From Chenopodium formosanum (lineage: Eukaryota; Streptophyta; Magnoliopsida; Caryophyllales; Amaranthaceae), in assembly GCA_024500155.1 (NCBI GenBank), contig CM044876.1, positions 11,227,001 to 11,291,000 of the forward strand: 64,000 bases of DNA, in the 5' to 3' direction. A model generated the notes under the pieces. It did not search any database and was not told the DNA's origin. It worked only from the letters and a program-made list of their open reading frames with translations. Made by a program: the position numbers and the translations under genes. Shown one piece after another: positions 34,140-45,287 of the stretch (positions within the stretch are counted from its first letter, which is position 1; every line of letters begins with the position of its first letter).

Positions 34140-35937
34140 GAACAAATAGATAATCAATGAGAAAGCACAAACTGCAACCCTAGAAATAATAATATCTGAT
34201 ATGGTGTTGTAAAATTTCCTACTATTATTATCTTAGGTATAAAGGTGTCCAGAGCACAGTGAAGAATAGATATTACAGTAGTATCTTAGTTATAATTGTA
34301 TAAAGGTGTCCAAGCTGATAGACGTTGGTTTTTAGTCATTAGGATAAGCTGTAAGTTGTATCGCTTATGCCTGTTGTATGAAGTAAGCAGATTACTGAGA
34401 AGGGAGCGGGGGAGGGGGGTGCTGGAGTTTCTCCCCTCATTTGGATTCTTGTTTGTAAGATTGCTTTTGGCAATATATCAACAAAACAACATATTATGTT
34501 CTACAAGAAAATCAAATCCACCCAAATGACCAAATTGCGGGCTATAAGTAACTTTTGAACACAAATTTGATCACGGCCAAAGATCTAAAGATGGAAGAGG
34601 CTAGCAAATAAATTAAAGAAGATTTGTCAGCCTTATAACTGCATTAGTAAGACATGAAATTGCAGCACAAAAGAATCAAGGCAAAAATTATCACATAGAT
34701 GAAACAGACATGGTCACCAGAAAGAAAATACTTTTGAGGCAAAGGAAATAGCTAAAAGAAGAGGATTTTGTACTTACTGGAAGTAGGATGACACAAAACC
34801 AATTTGCACAAAAGGTGTCGATGAAAAGATAAAGAAAATGAGTCACACCTTTAAAATTACCATGAAAGATACTGGCAGTGATATGAGGTAAATGTGAAGG
34901 TTTATAATGCTTTTAGAGTGTTAAATTGATTACTAAAAAACACTTCGTAGCTCTTCAAAAAGTACCAACATAATCAAGCAAGCAAGATAGAAGTATAGAA
35001 CATATAGTGAGAATATTATTCAGATTTCTCCTAGTAAGATTTTCTATCATTCCATTATCTTTTCATGTTTATATGATATACTATTCCTCCTGTAAAACAA
35101 TTCCATTAGTCCAGCATCAATTATTCTCTGAATTTTAATCAAATTATGTTCCACTGAGCCCCACAATGCTTCACCCTCAAGGCATTAGTAATTGCAAATC
35201 CATCAACATACAGCCTTCTAAGTTCTAACCCTTGCATCATTATACATACATAGTGTGAAATAAGTCCCTTTCTTTGTTGCGAGAGGGTTGTTACGCATCC
35301 TTAAATTCATGTGTTGGCTACATCCTCTACTAACCATTATTAGACACTTATAATTCAAGTCCTTACCGATAACCAGCATAAGCAAGCACTCAAATCGTAT
35401 TAATGCAACATGAAAATAAAACTCATGGCACCTTCAAGAAAATACCTGAATATGTAGATAGGTGTTTGCAGCAGGTTTATCCCCAATAATCATACAATTA
35501 AAAAAAGCCTTGGTACTAAGGGAGTAGTTCAAGACTTCAAATTTGCCAAAATGTCTCCAGATGAAAAAGAAATTTCCAACCTGAATTCAAAAACTGGCTA
35601 AAACATAAGAAAATATAATAAATAAATAACACATCTGCTTGATCCCAAAATTAACTAAGAATTTGCTCATTAGTATAATTCCTCTCAAAGTCTACATTAT
35701 AGGTCATTACACAATGGCTCAAGGAGGGCAGAGTAAAAAAATACAACTATACACAACTGACAATTTCACTCTTTCAACCATTCCATCCCACCTCCACTCC
35801 CCTGGAAAAGGAAAAAAAACTCCCACTTTAAGCATATAACACTACAATCGATAGAAAAGAATTAACAATATCCATTGTCTATATTTAGACGTTTAGTCAT
35901 ATGATATACTCACATTTTACACTCTGAATCTGAATAA
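34140..35937. other. intergenic / 3' region of GHR gene
   Basis: No convincing exon on either strand. Sequence is AT-rich without clear inverted termini. The right part is probably the 3' UTR of the GHR gene. Confidence 0.4.
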
Positions 35938-36435
35938 TCAAGATATAATAGTCTGCAAGCTTTCATCAGCCGATGATAGTAATTCCCTATTGTGCGGTCT
36001 TGAGAGAGCTTCATGCTCACAACCAGATGGCGTAATAGGCCGAATATTTCCTGGATTCAGTGGAAACAGGAAATTGTAGTAGCCATCCATCATAGCTTTT
36101 AAATTGCAAGTTTCTGCGACTTTTGGAATCTGCACACAATGTATCATATAAGCATTAGTATATGCACAGAACACCCCTCTGGCCCTTCCCCTCTCTAGAG
36201 ATAGAAAAATAAGAAAATTGAATGAAAGGTCAGCAAGAACAGCAGCAAATGAAGATTCCAAACTGATCATGCAAGTAATGATTAAGCTCATATGATTATC
36301 AATATGTGCACTTCTGAACATAGAAAACTAGACCATATGTTCAAGAATAAGCCAATATAGTAGTTATAGAACTCAGAAAGTACATATTAGTATTTTCACA
36401 ATCCAGTTGTTACATAACATCCATATATTTCCAAC

Positions 36436-36486
<51 letters not shown>

Positions 36487-39400
36487 GACTTACGTGATCA
36501 TTTGCTTCTTCAGTATAATCATTATAGCTATTAATAGTCTTGATGTGATTTACTAACAAAAAATCACCGACATCCAATATGGTGCTAGGAAATGTCTAGT
36601 TAAAGAATGAAAAATGTCTAGTTACATGCACGGAGTAGGAGTTTACACAATCACACCCTTATTTTTGTTGCATGCCTTAGGGTACAGCTAAGGCACGACC
36701 ATAAGAATTTTACTGATTTAAAGGTTCGAGCAAAATTATATGCACGGAGTAGGAGTTTACACAATCACACCCTTATTTTTGTTGCATGCCTTAGGGTACA
36801 GCTAAGGCACGACCATAAGAATTTTACTGATTAAAAGGTTCGAGCAAAATTGCCTTACGTAAGTGGTTTGAAAGAAACATGTAAAGCATAGCATACAGGT
36901 GATTCTTAAGAAAGTATTATCTATTGTGTCTTCTAGGTGCACTAATCTAATTTTATCCCTGTTGATGCAATGAACCAACGTAAATGGAGGGGTAATATTG
37001 GTAGTGCATAATAAATCTGTTAGGATTAGCTTGCAGAGGAAGCAAGGGGTTAGTTTGTTGGCTTTTTTCTATAAATACTGAAGATTAGAGAGGCAGAGAG
37101 CATGGAAAATAGAGTAAAAGCACTTAGTTCTAGGGAGTTACCAAGCCACTCAAATGCTTGAAACCTAACTTCTGTTTTGCTGTAATTTTTTTATTCTACC
37201 GATCAAAGCTCTTCTTCCTTGTTTATATTTCATCAAAATTATGTCAATCTAAGTCAGTTCAAAACAGTTAATTAATCTGGAAGAGATGCAGTCACAGACA
37301 GAATATAAAGTGGCATCTGAATGTATGTCTGGAGACTCTGGACACCATGAATTCTTTCTTCCAAGCAGGTCCTCATTCCAAGACACGTAAGAAGTCTCAT
37401 GAAGGTCAACTCGGAAGCTAAAATAGAGAGAGAGAGAGAGAAAGACAAGATGAAGAAGAGGAGGTGGAGGGAGAAGAAGCGGCAGCAGAAAGAAAGGATA
37501 GGTCACAAATTCCCAACTAATCTATAGAGACAAGAAAATAACTTCATTCAACACTCATTGGCAAGCTAATGAAGTATCACCTTATTGCATATTATTAGAG
37601 AGATCCCATTAAGCTAACCGACACTAAAACATTAGCACTGCCTTAAACATTTAACAGAATATTCAAATGTTAGTTTAGCATAATGAATATTGTGGCATAC
37701 TGATTGGCGTGTAAGAAAAGTGCATGGCATGACTCAGCATGTCCATGATTCGTAGGTGTAACAAGAGTTCTTTCATTCCCTACAAAAATTGCCCCAAACC
37801 CAATTATTAAGAACCAAGAAAAAATTTAGCTGGGTGGGGACAATTATTGTCGAGGAGATAGATAGAGAGAGCAAGCAGGGTGCTAGTAGGAAAACTTACC
37901 AGATAGGGGGTATGGGGTTTAGGGACATCAATTGTTAGTAGATTGGGCAATCTATTTGGGAAGAAGGAGGTATTAAGCAACAAGCGTAACAGTGGTCTCG
38001 AGTAAACCTTCAAGGTAAGTGCTCTTCCATCACTATTCAATCTTAGATGTGCAATGGCCATCCTAGCTGTTTTCCCTTCAAAAGTACATTCTCGCTAGAA
38101 GAATTAATTGGATGTGGGTAAATTTCTACTTTAAGAAGTTAGGAACCTAATAAACCAGGAAGAGTGGAGCGAAATATTAGATTCTGGCTGTTGTGAACAT
38201 GGCAGGAAAACACATTGATCAGACCTGTTTGAGGAGATGAATATGGATTTTGAAGTACGTGTGAACAGAAAATTTAGTCAGAGATCTAGAGAAGTCCAGG
38301 CTCCAAGTTTTCGCACATACATGTAACATGTTTCCACAAAATGAATAAGAGTTTTAAATCATCACCCTGATAGATTGTCCATTTCAAGCTGCATTGGAGG
38401 TGGTCAAACCAAAATGCTTGGACTTGCTAGGCTTGGTTACCTAATTACTTTCTCAATCAAATTTAGTATTTTCCTTGTTTACTATGATGTACGCAGCCAA
38501 AATCATTAACCATTCATTTGACTTAAAACAGCAAAAATCTCTGTTTGATAAGTTGCATATTTTAACTCTGATCATGTAGAACCTTTTTGCTTAAGTGGTT
38601 CAAACATTAAGCACTCTGATCTACACGAACTCACAAACCCATCAATTGCCAAAAGTTGACAGTCTTGACACTTTTTCTTTTGTGACATTAGGAAGTAAGA
38701 ACTTAAGGAATTATGCCCCCATTCAAATTTAAATATAACAAAGTGAAAAAGAACACACATTGCTTGTATATCTCACAGCATAGGCTCAATCAATGCATAA
38801 ACATGTATCGGAAAAAAAAGGTTGATCTATACTACACCAGAAAAATAAGCATCACAAGAATCAACACATAATGAAAACGAGATGAGTAATGCTACCTGAT
38901 AAATGTCTCGCATATATGCATGAAGATTGGTATACTCCACTATCTTTTTCTTTGTGCACTTGAACATAACATTATAAACAAGATCAAATCTGATTAAGGT
39001 AGTGAACAAGCAGACATCAGCAATTGTCAATGAATCCCCACAAAGGTATCGGGAATGCTCCAATTGATCCTCTAACGTGTCAAGTGTGCCAAACAAGTCA
39101 CTCACAGCTGCATCATAAGCCTCTTGAGTTTGAGCAAACCCACACCTACCACAAAATACATCACGCTAATATCATTATGCATTCTATCCTTTCACAGTAC
39201 ATACTAATCACAAAACACTGCCAACTAAATGGTCTAAATCCATTGAACATCACATCAAATAATTATTCAATTTAACAACAGTCTATCAATAACAAAATAA
39301 GCAAACCAAATCAACTTTCGATTATTACAAATACAAGTATAGACAATCACCTATAGAAACCATCATTGAACATGAAGAAAAGTATCAAACAATTAATAAA

Positions 39401-40209
39401 ACTGAGGCATTGTTAGATGATTACCTATAGACCCCATTGTTCACATAAGGATAAATAACGCGATTCCACTCCTCAATCCTCCCCTTCAACGAGGGAGGTT
39501 CGAGGTCCAAACCCGGATTCTTGGCCAATTCATTAAACCCAGAATTAAGCAATTGAACAATATCATAACTCTCATTACACACAACCTCCTTCTTTTCCAC
39601 ATCCCACAACATAGGCACAGTAGACCTCCCATCATACCCCTCTTTCCTAAGCTTATAAACCTCCTTCAAAGTCTTACACCCATTTGCATAATCATCAGTT
39701 CCCATCACCCCATCAAAAACCCACAACCCATCCACACCCGGTGACGCTACCGACACCGGAACCACCTCCTCAAGACCCTTTAGAGCCCTAACAATGAGGG
39801 TCCTATGAGCCCAAGGACAAGGAAGACCCACATAGAGATGGAGGGTAGTTAGGTTATGGCGGGAAAGGTTGTTGATTTTGGCGCGAAATTGGGAGGTGGG
39901 TCTTGAGTAACTACCAGTGGGGTCAGAAGGGGCGAGTTGGGACATCATAAGAAGCCACGTGGTGGTCCAGATTGATCGGACGGTGGAGATGAGGAGTTGG
40001 GGTGGAAGGGTTTTGGACCATAGGAGTTTAGTGAGGTTTGTGAGGAGAGTTTGGACATTGTTTTGGGTGGTTGAAGTTGGTGGTGTTGTGGGGCGGTTGA
40101 CGGAGTTTATAGGGCGGAAATTGCGGCGGAGATGTAGGGGATTGGTGGTTTTAATGGTGGTGATTTTGGTGGGGAGAAATGGTGGAGATTGGAGGAAAGT
40201 AGTGGACAT
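35938..40209 (-). CDS. GHR: glutathionyl-hydroquinone reductase (Xi-class GST), plastid-targeted
   Basis: The enzyme family (ECM4/YqjG/PcpF) reduces glutathionyl-hydroquinones with a catalytic Cys. Exons 40209-39425, 39145-38896 and 36129-35938 join in phase (TAT AG|G TGT; CAG|ATT) to 408 residues, ending TGA at 35938-35940. Residues 1-about 90 are Ser/Thr-rich and poor in acids, like a chloroplast transit peptide. The hallmark CPWAHR has Cys131 (LYVGLPCPWAHRTLIVRALK), followed by the thioredoxin-fold motif VPMLWD and NESYDIVQLL. Exon 2 gives the helical C-terminal domain (YLCGDSLTIADVCLFTTLIR) and exon 3 the family tail (MMDGYYNFLFPLNPGNI). An in-frame ATG 90 nt upstream (40299) would add 30 residues; I prefer 40209 because the added part is Lys/Asp-rich and atypical. 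Intron 2 is 2.8 kb. Confidence 0.9.
36437..36484. repeat. long poly-A tract in GHR intron 2
   Basis: About 48 consecutive A (poly-T on the coding strand), 310 bp from the exon 3 acceptor. It could be the tail of a retroposed sequence; no obvious body was identified. Length is unreliable. Confidence 0.85.
36626..36851. repeat. 114-bp near-perfect tandem duplication in GHR intron 2
   Basis: Unit starting ATGCACGGAGTAGGAG at 36626 recurs at 36740; the copies differ mainly at TTTAAAGG versus TTAAAAGG. It includes TGCCTTAGGGTACAGCTAAGGCA, an imperfect palindrome, in each unit. Non-coding. Confidence 0.92.
37426..37500. repeat. (GA)n and purine-rich tract in GHR intron 2
   Basis: GAGAGAGAGAGAGAAAGACA followed by AAGAAGAGGAGGTGGAGGG; simple sequence. 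The hydrophobic peptide readable on the other strand is an artefact of this tract. Confidence 0.7.
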
Positions 40210-40391
40210 GATTGTGAGACTAGTGTTTTGGTCATTTTTTTTTTTTTTGTCTAAGATTACTGAGAAGTCTTTTGGTAGATTGGATGATGTCATATTCAAA
40301 ATCCCAAGAGCAATTAACTATTGGATGGTTTGTTATATTTGAATCGGAAAATGATCCGAACATAAATTACTTTGTTTAACATTGTTATTAA

Positions 40392-40563
40392 GGGCCTGTT
40401 CCCATTTACTGAACTGAGCTGAACTGATTGTAGCTGAACTGATTGGAGCTGAACTAAATTGAGCTGAAATGAATATTTTATAAGAGAGGGAAATTAAGAG
40501 CTGAACTAAACTGAACTGATTGGAGCTGAACTGAACTGAAATTAAGTAAATGTGAACATACCC
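40392..40563. mobile_element. Tourist-like MITE, GTTCAG family, copy 3
   Basis: Starts GGGCCTGTTCCCATTTACT and ends AGTAAATGTGAACATACCC, flanked by TAA on both sides (40389-40391 and 40564-40566). 172 bp, same orientation as copy 2, lying about 180 bp upstream of the GHR start codon. Confidence 0.87.
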
Positions 40564-40886
40564 TAAGTTTGTATTTGTCAATTATATATAAATATTTTTT
40601 TTTCAATTATAAAGTAATGTGGTGTTAATTAATGATTCAATTTTCCTTCAAAAAAAATGATTCGATCCTAGGTGTTAATTAATGATTAAATAAGAGGGAA
40701 AAAAAAAAAACCTAATGAGTGTTCTTGAAAAAAAAAAAAAAAATAATTTATGGTATTGACAAAGATGCTTGCGAAAGAACATTAAATCTATCTTCAAGAT
40801 GGGCAAAAAGAACCAATATCAATATATTATTCGAGTTTACTGCTAAATAGTAATATAGGACTTGGGCAATCTTCATTACATTCTAA

Positions 40887-41013
40887 GGGCATGTTTTAAT
40901 TTTATGAACTGAGATGAGATGAGCTGAACTGAACTGAGCTAAACTAAATTGTTTATGAGATAATGAAATTAGGAATTGAATTGAACTGAAATTAAGCTGA
41001 AGAGAACAGACCT
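40887..41013. mobile_element. Tourist-like MITE, GTTCAG family, copy 4 (shortened)
   Basis: Starts GGGCATGTTTTAATTTTATG and ends GAGAACAGACCT, flanked by TAA. About 127 bp with fewer interior GAACTGA words, so an internally deleted member. It lies 320 bp from copy 3. Confidence 0.75.
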
Positions 41014-41700
41014 TAAGTTGTGAATGTTCCAGGCACATTTTTTTTTTTTGAAACAGAATGTTCCAGGCACATGATTCACTTCGCATGCTCAAAATTAAGT
41101 GTCTAGATGTTCCTAAAAGTAAATTTGAGTAGTTCAGTTGAGTTATTTTTCTTGTAAGCCATTTGAACTCCATTATTCTCTCACTACTTAATCCTTATTT
41201 TTGCATATTCAAATGTTGATTAGGTAGGATATCGTGATAGTTTCCGTTCAACTACTATATATGCCATTTTCTTGAATCCTAACTTAAACTCTTAATGCTC
41301 AAAGAAACAACCAATTGTATACAAGTCTTCAAGTGAGGTGCAACATATTGCTTATACAGCTGCTGAGACAATGCTAAGACAAGTCGGATCTGGTTCAGCC
41401 TAACATGAAATTAATTTTTTTTTAGGCAAGCTATGGACAAACATTTTCAGTTGTTTTTTTTTTTTTTTGGCTCAGCTTGAAAGCCCGACTAACCCCGGTC
41501 AAAATTTACAAATCATACAAAACTATTTTCGGATTGAATCTTAACCTGACCCAACTTAATGAGCTGATTTTGTTAGCTTATGACCCGACACATGATCACC
41601 TCTAAACCCAATTACCCAACCAATAAGATCAAAATGATTCAAATTTCAGTTATTGAGAAACCAAAACCAAAAACCAAAACGCAAAAGGAGCAAACTTCGG
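41014..41700. other. intergenic upstream of RPL23
   Basis: Contains a duplicated GAATGTTCCAGGCAC (41025 and 41058) around a T run, and at 41490-41600 the dispersed formula CCCGACTAACCCCGGTC / TGACCCGACACATGATCACC seen in decayed form elsewhere in the window. No gene was recognised. Confidence 0.4.
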
Positions 41701-41715
41701 CCCGCACCACATTTC

Positions 41716-41751
41716 AGCCCACCAAAAACAAACCCCTCAAAAAAACCCTAA
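41716..41751 (+). promoter_or_regulatory. site II element and telo box of RPL23
   Basis: AGCCCA at 41716-41721 (TGGGCT on the other strand) and AAACCCTAA at 41743-41751 lie 81-116 bp upstream of the RPL23 start codon. The pairing of site II elements with a telo box is typical of plant ribosomal protein promoters and coordinates expression in dividing cells. Confidence 0.8.
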
Positions 41752-41831
41752 CATAAAACGCCTCCTCCTCCTCCTTCAAATCACTCTATACAAAAACAAA
41801 GAGAGAGAGTGGGAGAAACCCAGCAGCAACA

Positions 41832-44014
41832 ATGTCGAAGCGAGGTAAACCCCATCAACCCTTGCATCTTCTTCTTCAAATTAATCACCCCCATTTTCTT
41901 AACAATCTCAAAACCCCTGAAAAATTTGATCTTGATTTGATTTGATTTGATTTGATTTGCAGGACGCGGAGGATCGGCGGGTAACAAGTTCAGAATGTCA
42001 CTGGGTTTACCAGTGGCAGCGGTGGTGAACTGCGCTGACAACACCGGAGCAAAGAACCTTTACATCATTTCAGTGAAGGGTATCAAGGGTAGGCTTAATC
42101 GTTTGCCTTCAGCTTGTGTTGGTGATATGGTTATGGCTACTGTTAAGAAGGGTAAGCCTGATCTTCGTAAGAAGGTTATGCCTGCTGTTATTGTTAGGCA
42201 GCGTAAGCCTTGGCGCCGAAAGGATGGTGTTTTCATGTACTTTGAAGGTTTGTTCTTCAACCTTTTCTGGGTTTTGTTGATTCTTGAATTGGGTATTTTT
42301 TTTTTCTGGGTTTTGATTGGTGAAATGGGTATTTTGTTTTTGATTGTTTTGAGTTTTGAAGAAAAGGGCTTCTCTAATTTGTCCTGATTTTGTGTTTTTT
42401 GATAGTTGAGTTTGGTTATTGTTGATTTTGTTGGTTTGATTTGTATTTGTTGTTGAGCATTGTATGTGCAATTGTTTGTTATGGATTGTAATGTTATGTA
42501 AGAATATAAATTCATTTAATTGAATGTAGTTTACTTAATTGAATGTGAAATGAGAGTTGTTGTTACTATGTTGTGTTGATGTTATTGCGTTTTCTTCATT
42601 GTTTACTTCAGTATTCATATTGTAGTTTGTTGATACTTATGTTGTGGTAAAGTCTTAGTGCCGAATGTTCATTGTTATGGACTCTTGTTTCTGGGCATTT
42701 CACTATGTTGGGATTGAGATTAATCATTATGTTTAAGCTAGGGATAATTGAAGCATTTCAGTCAATTGGTATTGATTTGTTGTATACATTATTATTAATC
42801 TCTGTTTGATTTTTTATGTTTGTATCGTTTCGCAAGTTTATGTATAATTAGTTAGTAGTTTAGTACATCTTTATAGGTTTGTTTTTGTAGTCATTTGGAT
42901 AAAAAACTTGAGCATATTGTTGATGCTTGTCCTGCTTCATAATGAAGCCATTTTTTTTGCTTGTTATGAATATTAGTTACACTTTATTTGTTCCCATTTT
43001 TAAAATTTTCATTTCATTTATCAAGCCTTTAAGCTATATTCTCCACATAATTCATCCATCGTAATTGAATTTTAGATGGTAGATCACTGTCGAATTTAAA
43101 CCAGTGATGTGTTAGCTTAATCACAAACTAAAAGTTAAGTAGGTGCATTAGTGTATATTAGAAGTGAGCAATAAGCTATTAAGCTGCAACTGTCTTTTGT
43201 GGGAAGGAAGAACCTAAACGATCAAAGAGTGAGTTTTTTTTTTTTATGATTTGGTTTCAATTAGCCCAGGAAAATAATTAAGTTGTAGCAGCATCCATAA
43301 TCAAGCAATTTTAGTTATATTAGAAGTGAGCAATAAGCTATTAAGCTGCAACTGTCTTTTGTGGGAAGGAAGAACCTAAACGATCAAAGAGTGAGGTTTT
43401 TTTTTTGTTACGATTTGGTTTCAATTAGCCCAGGAAAATAATTAAGTTGTAGCAGCATCCATAATCAAGCAATTTTAGTGTTGTTCCCACTGCTTTTGTT
43501 TCAAATAATATGTATCTCCTTTAGTTGCTTCTTTTTGATTCTTGAATAGAGTGACTGTATATTGGTTGGTCTCTCTTTATTTTGTTGGAAGCATAAAGCA
43601 ATTTTGCCCAGGATTAAACAGCATGATGTTGATTGTGGCATTGTGCTACCTGTCTCCTGCTATATCTATTTTACGTATGGTGTTGTCGTATAATGTACAT
43701 GTACAACTAGGATCTTGTATATTATCTTCAGTCTCCACACTCCACTCGGTACATAATCTATCTTTAAATTCTCTTTACAGTTCTACAAGTAGGATCTTAT
43801 GTTCTTATTTTGTGGCTCTTGACTCTTGTACTCTTATGCTTGTTTGCTTGGACCTTGGTATTAATCTTGGCACTTTGGCTGGTTTGCAGATAATGCTGGT
43901 GTCATTGTGAATCCAAAGGGAGAAATGAAAGGATCTGCTATCACAGGACCCATCGGAAAGGAATGTGCTGATCTATGGCCAAGAATTGCAAGTGCTGCTA
44001 ATGCTATTGTTTAA
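41832..44014 (+). CDS. RPL23: 60S ribosomal protein L23 (uL14)
   Basis: Cytosolic large-subunit protein uL14, which sits at the subunit interface. Exons 41832-41844, 41963-42247 and 43890-44014 join in phase (CGA G|GA CGC; GAA G|AT AAT) to 140 residues, the standard length. The protein starts MSKRGRGGSAGNKFRMSLGL, contains the family signature core (VVNCADNTGAKNL, LPSACVGDMVMATVKKGKP, VIVRQRKPWRRKDGVF) and ends GPIGKECADLWPRIASAANA with IV after it. Intron 2 (1.64 kb) carries a 162-bp tandem duplication. No sign of decay; the telo box and site II element upstream support an expressed copy. Confidence 0.97.
41932..41960. repeat. (TTTGA)n pentanucleotide repeat at the intron 1 acceptor of RPL23
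   Basis: Five GATTT units run directly into the acceptor TTTGCAG, replacing a normal polypyrimidine tract by a T-rich, purine-interrupted one. Confidence 0.85.
43155..43478. repeat. 162-bp tandem duplication in RPL23 intron 2
   Basis: The unit beginning TTAGAAGTGAGCAATAAGC at 43158 recurs at 43320 and runs to AAGCAATTTTAG (43478). Copies are almost identical except in the internal T run and ATGATT versus ACGATT. Confidence 0.93.
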
Positions 44015-44502
44015 GTGTGCTTCTGCTCTTTGTAGCCCTATTTACATTTCTAGTGATTTTGGTGTTTAGATTGAATAGTTCGAATTTTGTTAGGGTCATA
44101 CTTAATATCCTGGTTGAACTTTGAAAGTATCTTTAATAGTCCGTGCTAAAGAAGGAACTGTGTTTCACCTGTTGTGGCTTCAATGCCGACTTTTTTCAAT
44201 GATCATCGGAATTTTGTTTGGAGGTCTTTCATACTACATTGTTGAGCATCTAGTGTCGTCCTAATATGTTGTTTGTGTAGTCAAAGTTCAATATAATTCC
44301 ATAATAGGTTACACATACAGCACATGATCCCGATTATATTAGTTATATTCGCCAGAATTCTAAGCCTTCTCTTTTAATTGAGCTCATGAAAAAGTGGTGC
44401 TTTAACTGCTTTTGAATGAACAATTATTTCATGCCGTATGACTGTATGAGACCTGGAAATTTGCCTCAAATTTATGCCTATACTCCGATATATATATACC
44501 AC

Positions 44503-44540
<38 letters not shown>
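44503..44540. repeat. long poly-T tract
   Basis: About 36 T downstream of RPL23, with a second T run at 44621-44636. Simple sequence. Confidence 0.85.
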
Positions 44541-44547
<7 letters not shown>

Positions 44548-44639
44548 AAGTAACAAAAGAAAGGTGAGTAGTTAAAACCAAAATTTTCAAACAATCCCAT
44601 GTATAATTTTACTACGTATAATTTTTTTTTTTTTTTAAT

Positions 44640-44860
44640 GCAATTTATTTGTTGCTGTGTGTTGTATAAAAAAGAGGCTCTTCTTGAGGTTGGGGGTTCA
44701 ATCCCAATCCTCATTAGGGACACTTTGACTTTTTGAGGGTGGGGATCCCTCACCCACACCCTCACTCTCAAAGTGTCTGACCTGCAAATATTGGACCAAA
44801 AAACCGCGAGGGTTGAGATAAGGCCAGGGTAAAAAAAAGCTCTCTTCGCAATACAAGGGT
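44640..44860. repeat. possible SINE-like or dispersed repeat
   Basis: GGTTCAATCCC (44694) matches a pol III B-box/T-loop consensus; nearby are inverted words GGACACTTTGAC...AAAGTGTCT (44718 and 44769) and GGGTGGGGATCCCTCACCC. A convincing A box and a flanking target duplication were not found. Confidence 0.3.
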
Positions 44861-45287
44861 GTATTTGTTTTTCTTGTACAACGTGATTTTGCTCAAGACA
44901 TACCAAAACATGACATGCTTCAAAAATCAAAACCAATTACGTTCTTAAAATAATCTATTAATCTTACTTAATTTTTTTATTTGTTTTGGAATAATCTTTT
45001 AAGAAAATACCTATATAAGTTATCTATGTCAATTTTTCCAATTCATATTGATATATACGAAGTAAGAAAAAATATCTTTAGATAATTAGTGTTTAGAGAA
45101 TAATTAAATAATATCTTATGGAAAGTTGTGAGGTGATAGGATTTATACTCCTTGATCACATTAGAAGATCGAGTTTGTTAAATTGTTAATATCAGTAATA
45201 TGCTATACGTTCACCCCAAACTTAATAGCAAACGATCACCCGTAATTCCAATTACAAAAACCTCTCATCAAATTTGGTAAATCTTTA

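Noticed and set aside
37249..37506. Pro/Leu-rich minus-strand frame in GHR intron 2
   Set aside because: Arises from a (GA)n and GGAGG purine tract; no homologous motif.
35938..40299. Upstream ATG at 40299 as the GHR start
   Set aside because: The 30 extra residues are Lys/Asp-rich and spoil the transit peptide; the ATG at 40209 gives a typical plastid presequence.
39917..40342. 141-codon plus-strand frame opposite GHR exon 1
   Set aside because: Antisense of the transit peptide and GST fold; Val/Arg-rich shadow translation.
42060..42515. Minus-strand frames over RPL23 exon 2
   Set aside because: Shadow of a highly conserved ribosomal protein exon on the other strand.
44694..44704. GGTTCAATCCC as part of a tRNA gene
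   Set aside because: No cloverleaf could be drawn: no acceptor stem pairing, anticodon arm or A box at the right spacing.
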